The notes beneath the pieces were generated by a model. It ran no database searches, was not told the origin of the DNA, and worked only from the letters and a program-made list of their open reading frames with translations. The translations under genes were made by a program, and so were the position numbers. Positions 1-12,691 of a stretch of 64,000 bases of DNA are shown here, one piece after another (the stretch's first letter is position 1; every line of letters starts with the position of its first letter). The stretch is from Delphinus delphis (taxonomy: Eukaryota > Chordata > Mammalia > Artiodactyla > Delphinidae), in contig NC_082698.1 of NCBI RefSeq assembly GCF_949987515.2, positions 4,936,455-5,000,454 of the forward strand. The letters run 5' to 3'.

Positions 1-639
1 CTATGATTGCCGAGTTAGCTAATCTGTGTGTTTTTCTATAAAACACGACACTACACAGAGAAAATGTGCACCCAGCCGACGCTAGAGTTATTGGCTTTGG
101 AAATACATTATTCAGTAAACATTTACAGATGTATATATTTGAATAACATTATTTTAAAGAACATTTACTATTCTGTATCAAGTATAGTGCTAACCCCTGG
201 GCATGCAAAGAGGGAGCCCTAGCCTGTTCTCAGAGAGGAAGGAAGGAAGCCATTGACTCAAACTGGCTGGGATCGCTCCAGTCACAGTAATATAACTAAG
301 TGCTGTGAGGACCCAGAGGGGATTTGGGAAAATTCTCTCTTGTGCCTGAGGGTCAGGGAAAGCTTTGTAGAGGAGATGATGTTTGCTTTTACCTCTGAAG
401 GAAGACTGAGAGTATGACAGAGTGGGGAGGAGAAATATTTGAGGCAGAAGGGACAAAGTGATCATATATATTTTTAATTGTATTAATATCTTTTATATTT
501 ATGCACGCTTACATATATCTGAATATATAATATAATATATAAACATATAAAACTTTATCCACCCTATATCTAGGGTACGCATTATTCCAAAATATACATA
601 CATGGGCCATGTATAAAAATTTAAAATATTCTAAAAAGA
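1..639. other. AT-rich intergenic sequence
   Basis: No gene, repeat family or RNA recognised. Bases 468-630 are very AT-rich (atataatataatatataaac). Confidence 0.6.
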
Positions 640-1735
640 GAAGAATGTTTAGGTCACCTTCTCAGATCACAATGCAATAAAATTATAAATGTATGATTTT
701 TGAAAAATAATTCAACCATTTTGGAAGTAAAACATTTCAGTCCTATAGTTAATACTTGAGACAAGAGGAAATCAGAATTGCAATTACAGAATGTTTATAT
801 AATAATGACAATGGGAACTTTAAAGGTAAAATCCTTAGTTATCCTCTCATATGCTCTTTCTTGTTAAATTTAAAAAAAATTAAATATGCTTATCATTCAA
901 CTAAAGAAGTGAAAGAGAAAAAAACCTGAGAAAAACATGATGAAGAAATTAATCAAGATAAAAAGATAAAATAATGAAACTGGAGTATATTTTTAAAAAT
1001 GCAAAACATTGGCAGGTCCAAGCAATGTTTCTATAAAAAAACAACAAAATAGACAAGCCTCTTGAAAATCTAATCAAGAAAAATGGTTGACAACAAAAGC
1101 ACACTGTTATGAGTGAGGAAACGATATAAGCACAATACAATCATTTCAAAGACAAAGAATAAGTAACTCTATGACAAGACATTTTAAAGTTTGAATGAAA
1201 TGGATGATTTTTTAGGAAAACATAACTAAACCAACATCACTTTTAAAAGAAGTTGAGGGTTTCCCTGGTGGTGCAGTGGTTAAGAATCCGCCTGCCAATG
1301 CAGGGGACATGGGTTCGAGCCCTGGTCCAGGAAGTTCCCACATGCCGCAGAGCAGCTGAGCCCGTGCACCACAACTACTGAGCCTGCGCTCTAGAGCCCG
1401 AGAGCCAAAACTACTGAGCCCGCGTGCCTAGAGCTCGTGCTCTGCAACAAAGAGAAGCCACCGCAATGAGAAGCCACGCACTGCAATGAAGAGTAGCCCC
1501 CGCTCGCTGCAACTAGAGAAAGCCCCTGTGCAGCAACGAAGACCCAATGCAGCCAAAAATAAATAAAAAATGTTTTTAAAAGTTGAAAACAAATAAGCCA
1601 AAAGTAATTTTAAAATCTACCAAGAAGCTATCACAAAATCAAAAACCCAAGTTCTGATGCAATTGAGCAGGTCTGTCCATCACATTTAAATCCACTGCGT
1701 TCTACCATGAATACTGGTGTCCCCCACTTACATAG
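640..1735 (+). mobile_element. Old L1 ORF2 fragment, interrupted by SINE
   Basis: Degenerate sequence containing tctcagatcacaatgc, the L1 ORF2 SDHNA region, and A-rich text typical of the L1 sense strand. It appears to continue after the SINE at 1257-1573. The limits are approximate. Confidence 0.55.
1257..1573 (+). mobile_element. CHR-type SINE, long form
   Basis: tRNA-Glu-derived head (tttccctggtggtgcagtgg, B-box ggttcgagccc), then a CHR body of repeated gagcccg/actactgag units and an A-rich tail. Imperfect duplication: ttttaaaagaagttga at 1241 against ttttaaaagttga at 1574. It interrupts an older L1 fragment. Confidence 0.93.
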
Positions 1736-1740
1736 CCACC

Positions 1741-1806
1741 CCACCTCTCTCTCTGTCTGTCTCCCTCTCTCTCTGTCTCTGTCTCTGCCTCTCTCTCTCT
1801 CCATCT
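1741..1806 (+). repeat. (TCTCTG)n simple repeat
   Basis: Pyrimidine-rich tract of ctctctctgtctgtctccct type. Explains the low-complexity frames seen there. Confidence 0.85.
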
Positions 1807-4189
1807 TTTTCTCTTTTTCCTATGTCCATCTCCATCCCAGCATCCCCACTCCCTTTTGTCATAATTCTTCTCTCCTACAGTCTTCTCACAGCCCTGTGGG
1901 TCCCGTCCCACATACTTAGACAAATGAGTGACACTGTACATGTGCATCTTTGTTTCTTATTTGATAGAAATTAGTCTGCGTCCTTCTTTTTTAGATTCTA
2001 ACTCTTGGTTTATTTTGCAATGAATGAATCACGGTATGGAAAAGAGATAGGAAAAGGTATGCAGTCATGTACATATGTGAGTGTGAGGGATGCCCTCATA
2101 ATGCTTCATTTACTATTATTTCTTATGACAAGATTTGCTTTGATTCATCCAGATTCGCTTTATATGCAGATTCCCAGAAACACGTTCGCAGCTGAAAGCT
2201 GCTCCTATCTAAAGCCAGTTGCTCCCTGAGGACTCACTATCCTCCAGCCAAACTTGCTGTGCTTTGATGACCTCTTCTCCTTGGCATGTCAGGGGCCGGT
2301 GAGACCCGGCAGGGAGCACCGCTGGAGCATCCAGTGGTCCATGGACATGGGGATGGAGTCCCTGCGGCGAGGCGCTGCTTGGGTTGTTTGCACGTGGAGG
2401 CTGAGGGCAAGAGCTGTGAGTCCAGGTTGGATTAATTCCCAGGACAGAGACAGGCAGCAGGCAGCTCTGCCAGGTGGTCTTCCATGTGGTCCTGTAAATG
2501 AAGGCTGTACTTCTACCCTGCTTGTTATTTCTATTTCCCGGGGAAGAATTCCTCATCTCCAGCATATACTCCACTTTGGAGGATGCTGTTCAAGCCATTC
2601 ATCCACTCACCTGCCCATCCATCATCCTGACCAAGCAACCATTAAGGGCAGAAGTCCAGGTGCTGAGGGGCTGGAAAGGCAGACCAGCCCGTGGCCCTGA
2701 CGACAGGCGGACCATGCCCTGCAGGCTAAAAGCAGGCAACCTCGGGCACTCTCTCTTCTCGTAACAGGGCGATACACACTCTGGAGTAACCAAACCCTTT
2801 TTTCACTCAGAAATACTATCCTTAGTATCATGTTCAGTTTTCCTGGAGATGAGGTCTATTGATACCATCTGAGGACACAGCTTGCAGACTTGCCAGGAGT
2901 GTTGCTTTCATGATGGGCGACAGTGCACTTCACGATCAGGCAAGTCTCGGGGCTGTGAGGGACGGGGCCAGGCTGAGATCAGAGACTAGGGGATGCTGGG
3001 GAGCTCCTCCGCCTGTTGTGTGGTCCAGCTGGTGGATCAGTGTCAGTGTACCCAGGTTATGGAGTGAGTTCTTCCTCTGTGCTGAGCCCACCTGGGGACG
3101 GCCTTCCCTGCAGGATTCCAAACCACCTCCAAGGAGCAGGGACCACACCTCACAAAAGCTCGCCGTGTAATCAGAGAAAGGTGGGCCTGCCGGGGGCCCT
3201 GCAGAGGACCTTCAAAGGGCAAGCAGTAGTCAGTGCACACAAGCTCAACAGTGATGATGTGAATGGACCTGGCTGGAGTTGACCAGGTCGGCTGCCATCA
3301 TAACAGCCAGGGATGCACTCCACCCATGGCTCTATTCAGCCTGCTCTGGGTATCCAGTTATCATTTGGAAACAAGACCTCCTCCAGCAAGCAAGTTCTAG
3401 GATGAGCAGAGAGAAGGAACTAGAGGCTGGACCTTGAGTTAATTCATAAGATGAAAGGCTCTAGACCATGAAGCCCAGAGTGTTTCCCTGGACTCGTGGA
3501 GCAGACCACGGATCCACGAAAAATCTGAAACAGAAGACTCTCTGTCCAATGAATACTCCTCGGTAAGGCTCACGTTGACTCTCATGGCCAGGCAGGGCTC
3601 CATCCAGACATATTTTAGATTCTGAAATTCATTACTGAGGAGCTTAACATTTTCATATAAAAAGAAGTTCAGCCAGATAGGCACTTGGATGTTTCCAAAG
3701 TTGATATGCTCAGGAGAGAGCCATAGATTAACAATTATGTGTTTTAGAGGGTTTTTTGTTGTTGTTATTATTGCTTCTGCCATTGGTTTCTGCCGACTTC
3801 TTTTATCATTTCCATAAGTTTCTCATCACTTAGTGTGACGGTTTAACTCATTCAGCAACTATTAGTTGTGTATTTAATGTAGAAAGAGCCAGGAATGAGT
3901 AGCTAACGGGAGCCTAAGAAAGTTAAAGTAACTGAAAACCAAGCCAACTTTCTATGGGGTGAGCCATGTGGCCAGGGGCAGGTTGGACAGAGGGCCAGGC
4001 TCAGTTTGAACTGGGTTTAGAAGGAAGTGATGGGCATGGCCTGATGGACACAAGAGAGGAAGGTGTGCCGGGTGAGGGGGGAGAGTATGAGTCAAGGTGT
4101 GAAGTAGGGCTGTGCAGACATGCAGACGATAGAGGGATGGGTGAGGCCCTGAGCCGGGATCCCGTCTTCCCATCCAGCCGTGACCGTCA

Positions 4190-4203
4190 GGGCCCTCTGC
4201 TGG
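4190..4203 (-). promoter_or_regulatory. Candidate CTCF site
   Basis: The complement reads CCAGCAGAGGGCCC, 13 of 14 to the core CCASYAGRKGGCRS. It lies in non-repetitive, GC-rich intergenic sequence. Confidence 0.35.
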
Positions 4204-4266
4204 CGGACTGTGTGCACTGCAGTTTGTCATGTGCAACACCTTGCAGGTTCCAGAGGCAGGCTGGCT

Positions 4267-4282
4267 CCGCCCCTTATAAAAT
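4267..4282 (+). promoter_or_regulatory. GC box next to TATA box
   Basis: CCGCCCC (4267-4273) is directly followed by TTATAAAAT (4274-4282). The spacing is unusually tight for a promoter, and I see no coding exon downstream. Confidence 0.2.
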
Positions 4283-5099
4283 CCGACGGTCTTGCCGCAA
4301 GCGGGTCCAGCACGGGGCTGGAGGGGCTCCAGCCTTTTCCTTTAGGTCGTCAGTCGGCATCTGTTATGTCCTGGTCACTGAAGCCTCCGGCCCCGACACT
4401 GGCTTGGCCCGCCTTGTTTTCCAGTACTCTGCTCCCTCCTAGTTGGGCAGGGGTTTCCCCCCTGAGGCTTCCCCCCACATTTACTCCCCGATTCATTGGG
4501 CCCAGAGCCTCTGTCGTATGTAGCCCACGTTTTCCCAAAGTGTGGAACCTGAGACAGTTTATTTGGGGCCGTGAAACGTGCACACAGAGGGGATGATGGA
4601 GCCGAACTCACCTGCCCACCTCAGGGCCGAGCCTCCGTAAGGCACAGTACACACACGGCGGAGCTTGACCACCTCTTCGCGCGGTTCCTGGGCGCTGTCA
4701 CACACCATGAGGACGCTGGGTCTCTTCTGCACTGGGAGCTGCTGCTGAGAGAAGGCCTCCTCCCGTGCCCCTGTGGCCGGGGTGGGTGGGATGGGGGGCA
4801 GGCCTTGGGAGGCGGCGGAGGGAGGTTGGAACCCGCACTGGGCCCCAGGTGGGTTTAGCACGTCTGCCTCACCTCCTACAAACAGCCGGGGGTGGGGTGG
4901 AGTGGGGAGTCCAGCTTGAAGCCAGTTCGATCCGGCCTGAAGTGCTGGGTCTCTGGTCAGCTTCCTCTCCTGTCAAGTGGATACAACCCTGTCTAACAAG
5001 GCAGAGGAAGTGTCTGGTGCAGCCAGACATGTACAACAGATGACGTTTCTGTTTCAACAGCTATCTGTTAGCAGCAGTTTCTACAGCATCTTGCGTGTG

Positions 5100-5156
5100 A
5101 TCGTGTGCACACGTGTGCATGCGTGTGCACGCGCGCGCACACACACACACACGCTC
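5100..5156 (+). repeat. (CA/TG)n alternating purine-pyrimidine tract
   Basis: About 57 bases of alternating tgtgcacacgtgtgcatgcg and cgcgcgcacacacacac, able to form Z-DNA. Confidence 0.85.
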
Positions 5157-5454
5157 TCAAACACTTCAGGTCACGGGAGATGAGCCACTGCAGCGATTCC
5201 CAGGAGCTAAGCAGGGGTCTACTGAGTCTCCAGCTATTGCTCAAAGAACCTGCCTCTCCCCATCATCTTCACCTACAAAGGGAGAGGAGTGGGGATGGCC
5301 GAACGTTCCAGAACCACTCTCCTTACTCTATGCAGGGGGCACAAGCCCCCACGGGCTGCTCCCCAGGGCAGAGGTGTGCTAGGAGGAGCTGGGGCAGTGG
5401 GTCTCTCTGGAGCTCAGAAACATTAGCTCATGCCACATTCCTTGTGCTCTTATT

Positions 5455-5705
5455 TAAAAGAATTCATCTTCTTGAAGCATAGTTGATTTACCATGTTGCG
5501 TTCAATTCTGCTGTACAGCAAAGTGACTCGGTTACACATACGTACACATTCTTTTTCATATTCTTTTCCATTATGGTTTATCACAGGATATTGAATAGAG
5601 TTCCCGGTGCTCTGCAGTAGGACCTTGTTGTTTATCCATTCTATATATGATAGTTTGCATCTGCTAATCCCAAACTCCCGATCCATCCCTCCCCCACCCT
5701 CCCTC
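5455..5705 (-). mobile_element. L1 3' UTR fragment, antisense
   Basis: Complement of the artiodactyl L1 ending, recognisable by ctgctgtacagcaaagtgac and tatcacaggatattgaatag. The same segment occurs forward at 35150-35395. Confidence 0.85.
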
Positions 5706-6784
5706 TTCCGTGTGCTCTCCTGAGGCAGCACGGGGAACGTGTGCGCTGAGCGAAACACTACCTGGCATGTTGGCGTGGAAATGGGGACCTTCCTTTGATG
5801 GGAAAGACTTGGCCACATCCTAAGGGATAATTATGATCAACTGAGAGTCCGAAAAGCCCCCAGTAGTTCCCCACTATTTCATTAATGTGCAATACCAATG
5901 CGGTGGGGTGGAGTTATCAAGACCCTTTGGGAAATTCACTGACAGGAGACTCAGTGCTTTTGGGACACAGGGGGCTGGGATCCATCAGCCCCCAGAGAAT
6001 GCCGTTATTTACCAGCCTGGGTCAAGCACAGGGTAACGGGTGGTCCTGTAAGAGCCTCAGGCCATCCCAGACAACAGAAGACCTGCAGCCCACCCCCAGC
6101 ATCCTCAAAGACAAGAGTGTTTCCTTGTATCCAAGTGTCTTCTTCCTCAAGAAAGAACACCACACACACACGGCTGCGTGATGACAAGCCACTTTCAGCT
6201 ACGCTGCCCCATTGCTTAATGCTCTATGTCAGGCAGAAATGAGAGCAGTGGAGGCAAGGCAGTTCTAAGAGGAAAATTGTTTCTTTAGTGCTACTGTGAC
6301 CTGAAGAACAAGCGACCGCTCCCAGGGAAGCAAAATAATGATGGGTTAGCAGGCACTGTAAGCCGCTCAGCAGCAGTGGGCACTGCCCTTCCATCAGCCT
6401 CCCGTCCACGCCCATCCACAGTGGAGGCTGTCATCAGCTCGGGGACACTCCTGCCCTGACAAAGGCCAGTGAGGCGTGGGAACAGAGTCTCTGCCCGGAT
6501 AGCCTAACTTAGGAATTCGATCCAGGTTGGAATCCCAGCTTTTCCCCAGCGAACTCTGAGACGTTGGCAAAGAATCCTCTCAGACACAGCTGCCTCCACC
6601 GTAAAATGGAGTTAATCGTGGTGCCTACTCCCCTAGGTGATGATTTCCAAAGTGAGAGTCAAGGACAGCTGCTATTCGCTGTGCCCAGCACTGACTGTAC
6701 GTCATGTCACTTCACCCTCTCAGCCACACAGGAGGTAGGTGACCAGGGGGCATGCTTGCAGCTGGAAGTAACAAACGCCTGAGA

Positions 6785-7040
6785 GAGGAGCAGCCTAAAC
6801 GCAAAGCAAGCAGAATGAAAGGAGTAATGAAGATGAGAGCAGAAATAAATGAAATATAGAGAGAAAACCAATAAAGACAATACCAAAACTACAAGTTGGT
6901 TCTTTGAAAAGAGATCAGCAAAACTGACAAAGCTTTGGTGAGATGGACCACGAATAAAAGAGAGATGACTCAAAGTACAAAAATCAGAAGGGAAAGGGGA
7001 GACATTGCTGGACCAACCTTGCAGAAACAAATATGCCACT
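6785..7040 (+). mobile_element. Old L1 ORF2 fragment
   Basis: Contains agcagaaataaatgaaatat and gttggttctttgaaaaga, the region between the L1 endonuclease and reverse transcriptase. Degenerate, with no open frame. Confidence 0.75.
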
Positions 7041-7194
7041 CAAAGAAGAAGCAAAAGCATCATTTCACATAGTTGCAGGTCCAGAGGCAGGGCCAGGCAT
7101 GGGGGGGTGACGGCTTAGCAATGCCATCAGGGACCCAGTTCTCTCTGCTTCTCCACTCTGTTCACCAAACATTTCTATGTCCCCTGCCTTCCCA

Positions 7195-7500
7195 GGACAT
7201 GGTAGGATTACACTACCCACGCCTCACCCGCTCTTGACTTGCTTTGGTGAATGAAACGTAAACAGAACGGCCTGGACCACTTCTGGGAGATGGGGTTGAG
7301 GCATGTTCTTTCCCCTGCTGTGATGATGTGCAAGCCAGTGCTGAAATGGAGCCTCCGTCTGCCTGGACGACTGCGGGACTACAGTAAGCAGGAACCCCTT
7401 CTGCTGTGGGCAGGTCACGTAGCATGAGTGAGAATGACGTGTGTGTTGCTTTAAGCCACTTAGGTTTCAGGATCGTCAGCGCATATGGCTGATACACAGT
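7195..7500 (+). mobile_element. MaLR-type LTR fragment
   Basis: Contains gacttgctttggtgaatgaa, ttctttcccctgctgtgatg and gttgctttaagccacttagg, phrases typical of mammalian ERVL-MaLR solo LTRs. An open frame of 143 codons on the minus strand across it is incidental. Confidence 0.6.
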
Positions 7501-9564
7501 CTCCTGCACCAGCGCCACGCCGCGGTTGGTTTCCTTCATGATCACTAGAGAGCTATGCAATGGGGCCAAGGCGTCATCATCATGGACAGCGAAAGCTTTC
7601 CCTTTCACATCCATCAGGAGTGAGAGAACCTCCTCCCCAAGCATGAAAAATAAATCTCTTGCTATGGTCTGATTGGGTCAACGTAGGTTTCATGTCCAGC
7701 TCTGGATGAATAAAGGTTGCCAGGGGGATGTCCATGCGGACTGGCTGGCGCGATAGTCAGCTGAGGCATCCACCCCAGTCTCCGGTACGTGGATTCGTAT
7801 TATTATTCACATGACTAAGCATGACTGATGATCATGACACGAGGCTTAGGTTATTAACTTGCTCAAGGTCAACAGCAAGCACGCAGCAGAGCTAGACTCG
7901 TGCTCTGCTGTCAGGTTCCAGAGCCCCCCGAGGGGAAGGAAGAACTTTACCTGCTCATTCATTGCTTTATCCCCAGCAACTAGAAAACCAGACATGTGTT
8001 GAATGAATGAATAAGCTACGCTCCGTCTACCCCATGGGGTGTTGAGAGGACTGAACGGGACGTTTGTGCTCTAGGGTCCACCGGATGCCTGGCTGGGCTT
8101 GGACCAGGCCTGTGGGGAGTCACGGCCACATGTCACTCAACCATCTCATGTGTCAATTCCTCCTCCATAAAATGGGAAGAGAAATCTGTTATTCCTCTTA
8201 CCTACTTACAAGGCAGTTTTGAGGATCTGATGAACTAATAAAATGAAAGTACATGAAAGTACTTTGGAGAACAAAGAAGCTAATAACAAAAATTATTATT
8301 ATTATTTTATCTTCTATCCAATAACAATTCATCAACGTGATCATTTCTTGACCCACTACTAACTGTCCCCAGGAAGCTGACAGCAGGAATTAAAGTTTGG
8401 TGAAGATTTTTCTACTTGCCATTTCCCCAAACTCAGGATGGCATTTCCCATCCCGCCAGAGATGTCTGGAGCAAGTGACGGGACAGGGTGAGTTTTAACC
8501 TTGCCAGAGAGGGGCGAGCCGGGGCACCTCGTGGGCGTTGACTGAGACTTGCTGGGTTTTTTTTTTTCTTTCTTTGGCTGCTCATTCTATGAGTCTGTGA
8601 AATTCATGGCAGGTTCCCCAGTGAGTGCACATTAGGTAGCGGTGCAGGGCAGTTAACCCCCTGAGGCCACCCTAAACCAGCAGGAACCCGAGTCTAAATG
8701 CCCCCACGAACTCACTCTTAGGTCAGGTGTGCCTAAGGGCTGGGGCGTGAGGATAAGGCAAATCGTTGGCCACCAAGGGGGCAAGATGACTGTGAATGCT
8801 GGTCTTATACAGAGAACGAGGTCAAGGAGGGTTCACCGATTTGGCAAACTTCTACAGTTGACCTGAGCTCCGGCTCTAGAGCATGTGGGAGGCTCCTCCC
8901 TGCAGCCAATCTGCCCCTTCCCCTGCGGAAAAAGCAAATGGCTTTTGAAGGAATGGTACAAGGGACAAAGGCACACAATGGAAACTGGGTAGCCAGCCAT
9001 TCTCCATCTGCAGCAGGAGCTGAGGACTTGGAGTGGGTCCCGTGGGTGCTGCCCCGAGTGGAGAGGAGGGGTATCCAGGGGGAGAAGGGGTGGTGGCTGG
9101 CAAGAAGGAAGCAATGATCCTGGAAGCAGGAGGGATGTCCAAGTCCTTCCTCAGAGGCATCACCCCTTCTCTGCCTTCACATGTGCCTTAATCACACAGC
9201 GGGAACTAGTGGGGAGAGCACAGCCTTCTGAGCTCCTCCATCCCCACCGGGAAGACTCTCCGATAGCCAGATGGCCTCTGTGGCCTTCAGGGAGGCTGAC
9301 AGAACCCTGGGAACAAAGAGCTGAGACCTAGAAGGAGGAAAGACTTCCAAAAATGGGGAGAAAGACACCTAGAAATGCATGGACACACAAACATTTGGGG
9401 ATAGGAAGGAGTGAGCTCTCCCAGAGGGTTCTAGAGGGAACTGGGAATATGGGAGAAGAGAGTGCAGGGGCACAGGTGCATTTGTGTTGAGGATAAAGGG
9501 TGACAGAGATGGGGAGAGGGTATTTTGAAGCTGCTTTGTGGGGCTTTTCAAAAACATGCCTGCT
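7501..9564. other. Intergenic sequence with L2/MIR remnants
   Basis: Apart from L2/MIR-like parts (7945-8310) nothing is recognised. Frames at 8833-9163 on the minus strand overlap one another and show no known domain. Confidence 0.55.
7945..8310 (+). repeat. L2/MIR-type ancient repeats
   Basis: Bases 7945-8015 resemble the L2 3' end (tttatccccagcaactagaa, gttgaatgaatgaataag). Bases 8110-8310 resemble MIR (cataaaatgggaagagaaat and the following descending A/T-rich part). Confidence 0.55.
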
Positions 9565-9831
9565 GGGCTTCCCTGGTGGCGCAGTGGTTGAGAGTCCGCC
9601 TGCCGATGCAGGGGACACGGGTTCGTGCCCCGGTCCGGGAAGATCCCACATGCCGCAGAGGGGCTGGGCCCGTGAGCCATGGCCGCTAAGCCTGCGCATC
9701 CGGAGCCTGTGCTCCGCAGCGGGAGAGGCCACGACAGTGAGAGGCCCGCATACCGCGATGAAGAGTGGCCCCCGCTCGCCACAACTAGAGAAAGCCCTCG
9801 CGCAGAATCGAAGACCCAACACAGCCATAAA

Positions 9832-9866
<35 letters not shown>
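9565..9866 (+). mobile_element. CHR-type SINE with long A-tail
   Basis: Starts gggcttccctggtggcgcag and ends in an uninterrupted tail of 27-28 A. Flanked by aacatgcctgc at 9553-9563 and 9876-9886. The long pure tail suggests a relatively recent insertion. Confidence 0.95.
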
Positions 9867-9868
<2 letters not shown>

Positions 9869-9886
9869 AAAAACCAACATGCCTGC

Positions 9887-12439
9887 CGCTCCTCCCCTTC
9901 CATGAAACTCAGTGGATTTCTGCAAGACCATTGGCTTCAATTCTATATTTCTATCCAAATGATGTTTCTTTGAATTGACTTTTCCCAACGACTGAGTCAC
10001 CCAAGGTCCTGGCCACAGTGTGAAGACCAGCCCTGGACGGGGCCCCTTCTGCGAGCAAAGGTAAGCACTGTCCAGCCTGATGAAGAATGGTCCACACCTG
10101 CACTTAGCCGTCTTCTCTTTCTTTCAATGTGGTTATCTGTGACAGGTGATGTGAAATGACTGCTACCCAAATTATTGGCAGGATAATAACTTTGAGTAAT
10201 TAACACACACACAATTTGGTAAAGTACTGTAGCATGAAGAGTCATCGGGAACTGCAGGTCTGGCTCGTAATAGCATCCTTGTTAGAAAACTAACCGCAGC
10301 CCCATGGGCTACTTTGTCATACTTGTAGAGAGAAAAACAAAGTGCTCAATAAAGCAGCCCGATCTGCTGCTGGCTTTTAGTACTGAGTTATGCTTAACAC
10401 CAGTTGGGGGAGGCTTGGAGCCTCAAAAAAAATAAAAGACTCGCCAATGAAACTGCCCATTTCTAATCCAAAGTGAGTTCTAAAAATGTCACCATATAGA
10501 AGACCAGCTGTGTGACGCTGGTGAATCGTATGACCATTCTGCGCCTTAGACCAGTGCCTTGTGCTTACTGGCTTCACATTACACGTTCTGATGAGTGCGG
10601 AATCTTAAAACTGAGGATTCTGAGCCGTATAAGCTCTAAGGGTCTCTCCTAACAACATTCTGGGACTTGTTTTCTCCATTTCTAAAACGTAAGTCTGTGC
10701 CAGTCGAGGACGCCCCATGCAGCCAGAAGGATGACTGTGGTGAATTCGTCCTCCCTGGCACCACGGGTTCTGAAAATTCGAGGCTGCCTTGCAGAGAAGG
10801 CAGGGGCTCTGGATGCCCCGTTTCCTCTCTGCTGGCACATCGCTGACCCCGAACTGCTGGGAGCTGGGCCTGGAATGATTCCCATATCACTGAACCTTCT
10901 CCCTGATTTATTTCATTAGGCTTGTCTCAGCAAGGGGGAACCAAGGCACCCGGGACTGTACAGTTCCGTTCTTCAATCTTTGCATTTAATTCCCAGCATT
11001 CCTGCCTTTGGGGAGGCATTATCCAAGGGATGATCAAAGGAAGAAAGGCTGCAGCCACAGGCCCCATCTTCTGCCCACTTTGCCTTCAAGCTGCCAACGG
11101 AGCCTCCTTTGAAGGCCATCAAACCAGAGGAAGCAGCCGGCTCTTTACCCCAAGGCTAAAATATCAACAATGTGGTCTTTCTTTCTATCGAAGAACCCTC
11201 ATGTCACTAATGTTTCTGAAAAACTGAGAGGTGAGTCTGATGTTGCTTTTCTGTTGTGATAGCTTTGCCCTCCAAAGTTTACTTTTCATGTGAAAACACT
11301 TCAGCAAGGCAGTGAAAGCCCACGACGCTGTCTGTGTTCCCTGCAGAGAAATCAAAAATAGGTAGCTTAAAAATAACCCTGCCTTTTCCAGGTAGCTCCT
11401 CACTCCATATTAAGTGCCCTTCTCGCCAACGCAAGTGTTCGTGATGCTAAATTAACTGTTACCAAGGACTTTAAAATAGTATAATGTATGCTAATTCAGA
11501 AATATTCCCGTTCCCAAAGTGATTATTTTTACCTCCCAAATTGCTGCACTTTTGCATCAGCAGCTGAGGAGTCAGGGCGCTGTGATCAAGCATCTTTCTG
11601 AGTGGCTTCTGGGTCCCTGGTCATTTCAAATGTGTGGTTTCCACGGAGGCACACAGCTTGTGTACAGTGTGCTCTGGATATGATCTGTCATGATCATGGA
11701 GGAAGGAGGGTGCCCCCAGCACTGCCCGGCGCTGAGTGTCATCCCGCAAGGCAAGGGCAGCACAGGAAAAGCCATTTGCTCCTGCCCAGGCCAGCATCGT
11801 GGGAATGGAAGGTCTCAGGCTTGCTTGTTGGCCCCTCCTGGGGGTGCCCATTTCTCCCTGCTCACCCCCGAAAAAGACCATCATGGACTCTGATGGTGAG
11901 GACACAAGCGCAAAGCCCACTGCTACTTTGGGGGGGGGTGGGCTTTTTGCTTTCACTGAGATGTGGCCATGGTGAGGATTCGTCTGATGGAGTAAAGTTT
12001 AGGAGACCCCGTGGCCATACCTTCCATTTCCCTCCAGTCCTTTGAGGGAGAGTTCCACCTGCTCCCTACCTGGGGGGACACTGCTCATCTCTCCCTTCTA
12101 TGGCATTTGGCTGTGACAACCATGGTTCCCCCATCCTCTTCCCCAGCGCCGATGCCTACCCTGCTTTGTCCCAATAATGGCCAAAGACTGAACTGTTCAG
12201 GAAAGAAGGGAAGGGGAAAGAAAAGAAGCTTTATTGTTTGAAGCGTGAAATCCCTGAGAAAGTCCTAATGGCAGCAATCAGATGCCCCTGGAATCACCTG
12301 TGATGAGATGCAAGCCCACTGGTGAGCTACGGAGGGAACGGGGGAGTCCCCCAGGAAGCAAGATGGTGCTGCTGCCTCGTTCGTTTGTGACTCCACCACA
12401 AGGCTTATCAAAGCCAAAGAGGACGGGGGAGGGATAAAT
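9887..12439. other. Intergenic, unrecognised
   Basis: No gene or clear repeat identified. Several overlapping frames on both strands (11602-12045 and shadows) have no recognisable domain and lie in a locally GC-rich stretch. Confidence 0.55.
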
Positions 12440-12676
12440 TAGGAGGTGGGGATTAACAGATGCACAGTACTATATATAAAACAGATAACCAGCAAGGACC
12501 TACTACATAGCACAGGGAACTCTGCTCAACATCTTATAATAACCTATAATGGAAGAGAATGTTAAAAAAGAACATATATATTTATATGTCTGTATAACTG
12601 AATCACTTCGCTGTACACCTGAAACTCACACAACATTATAAATCAACTATCCTCCAATAGAAAACTTTTTAAAAAG
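12440..12676 (+). mobile_element. L1 3' UTR fragment
   Basis: Contains tactacatagcacagggaac and gaatcacttcgctgtacacc, then ends aactatcctccaatagaaaa with an A-rich tail. Forward copy of the same L1 ending as at 35120. Confidence 0.85.
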
Positions 12677-12691
12677 TCAAGGATAAACGGA

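Larger units (their letters stand above)
1807..5099. other. Intergenic, mostly unique sequence
   Basis: No gene recognised. Open frames are short, overlap on both strands and lack splice or family support. GC content rises at 3960-4870, which holds the CTCF-like and TATA-like motifs. Confidence 0.6.

Noticed and set aside
7213..7644. 143-codon minus-strand frame
   Set aside because: It lies on an old MaLR LTR fragment, and no protein family is recognised.
9565..9640. tRNA-like A and B boxes at SINE heads
   Set aside because: They are pol III promoter remnants of the tRNA-Glu-derived SINE; the cloverleaf is not maintained, so no tRNA gene is called.
9328..9903. 191-codon minus-strand open frame
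   Set aside because: It runs through the CHR SINE and its A-tail. The same translated phrase appears at each SINE copy (24674-25165, 55922-56263, 61206-61578, 61551-62061), so it is repeat-derived.
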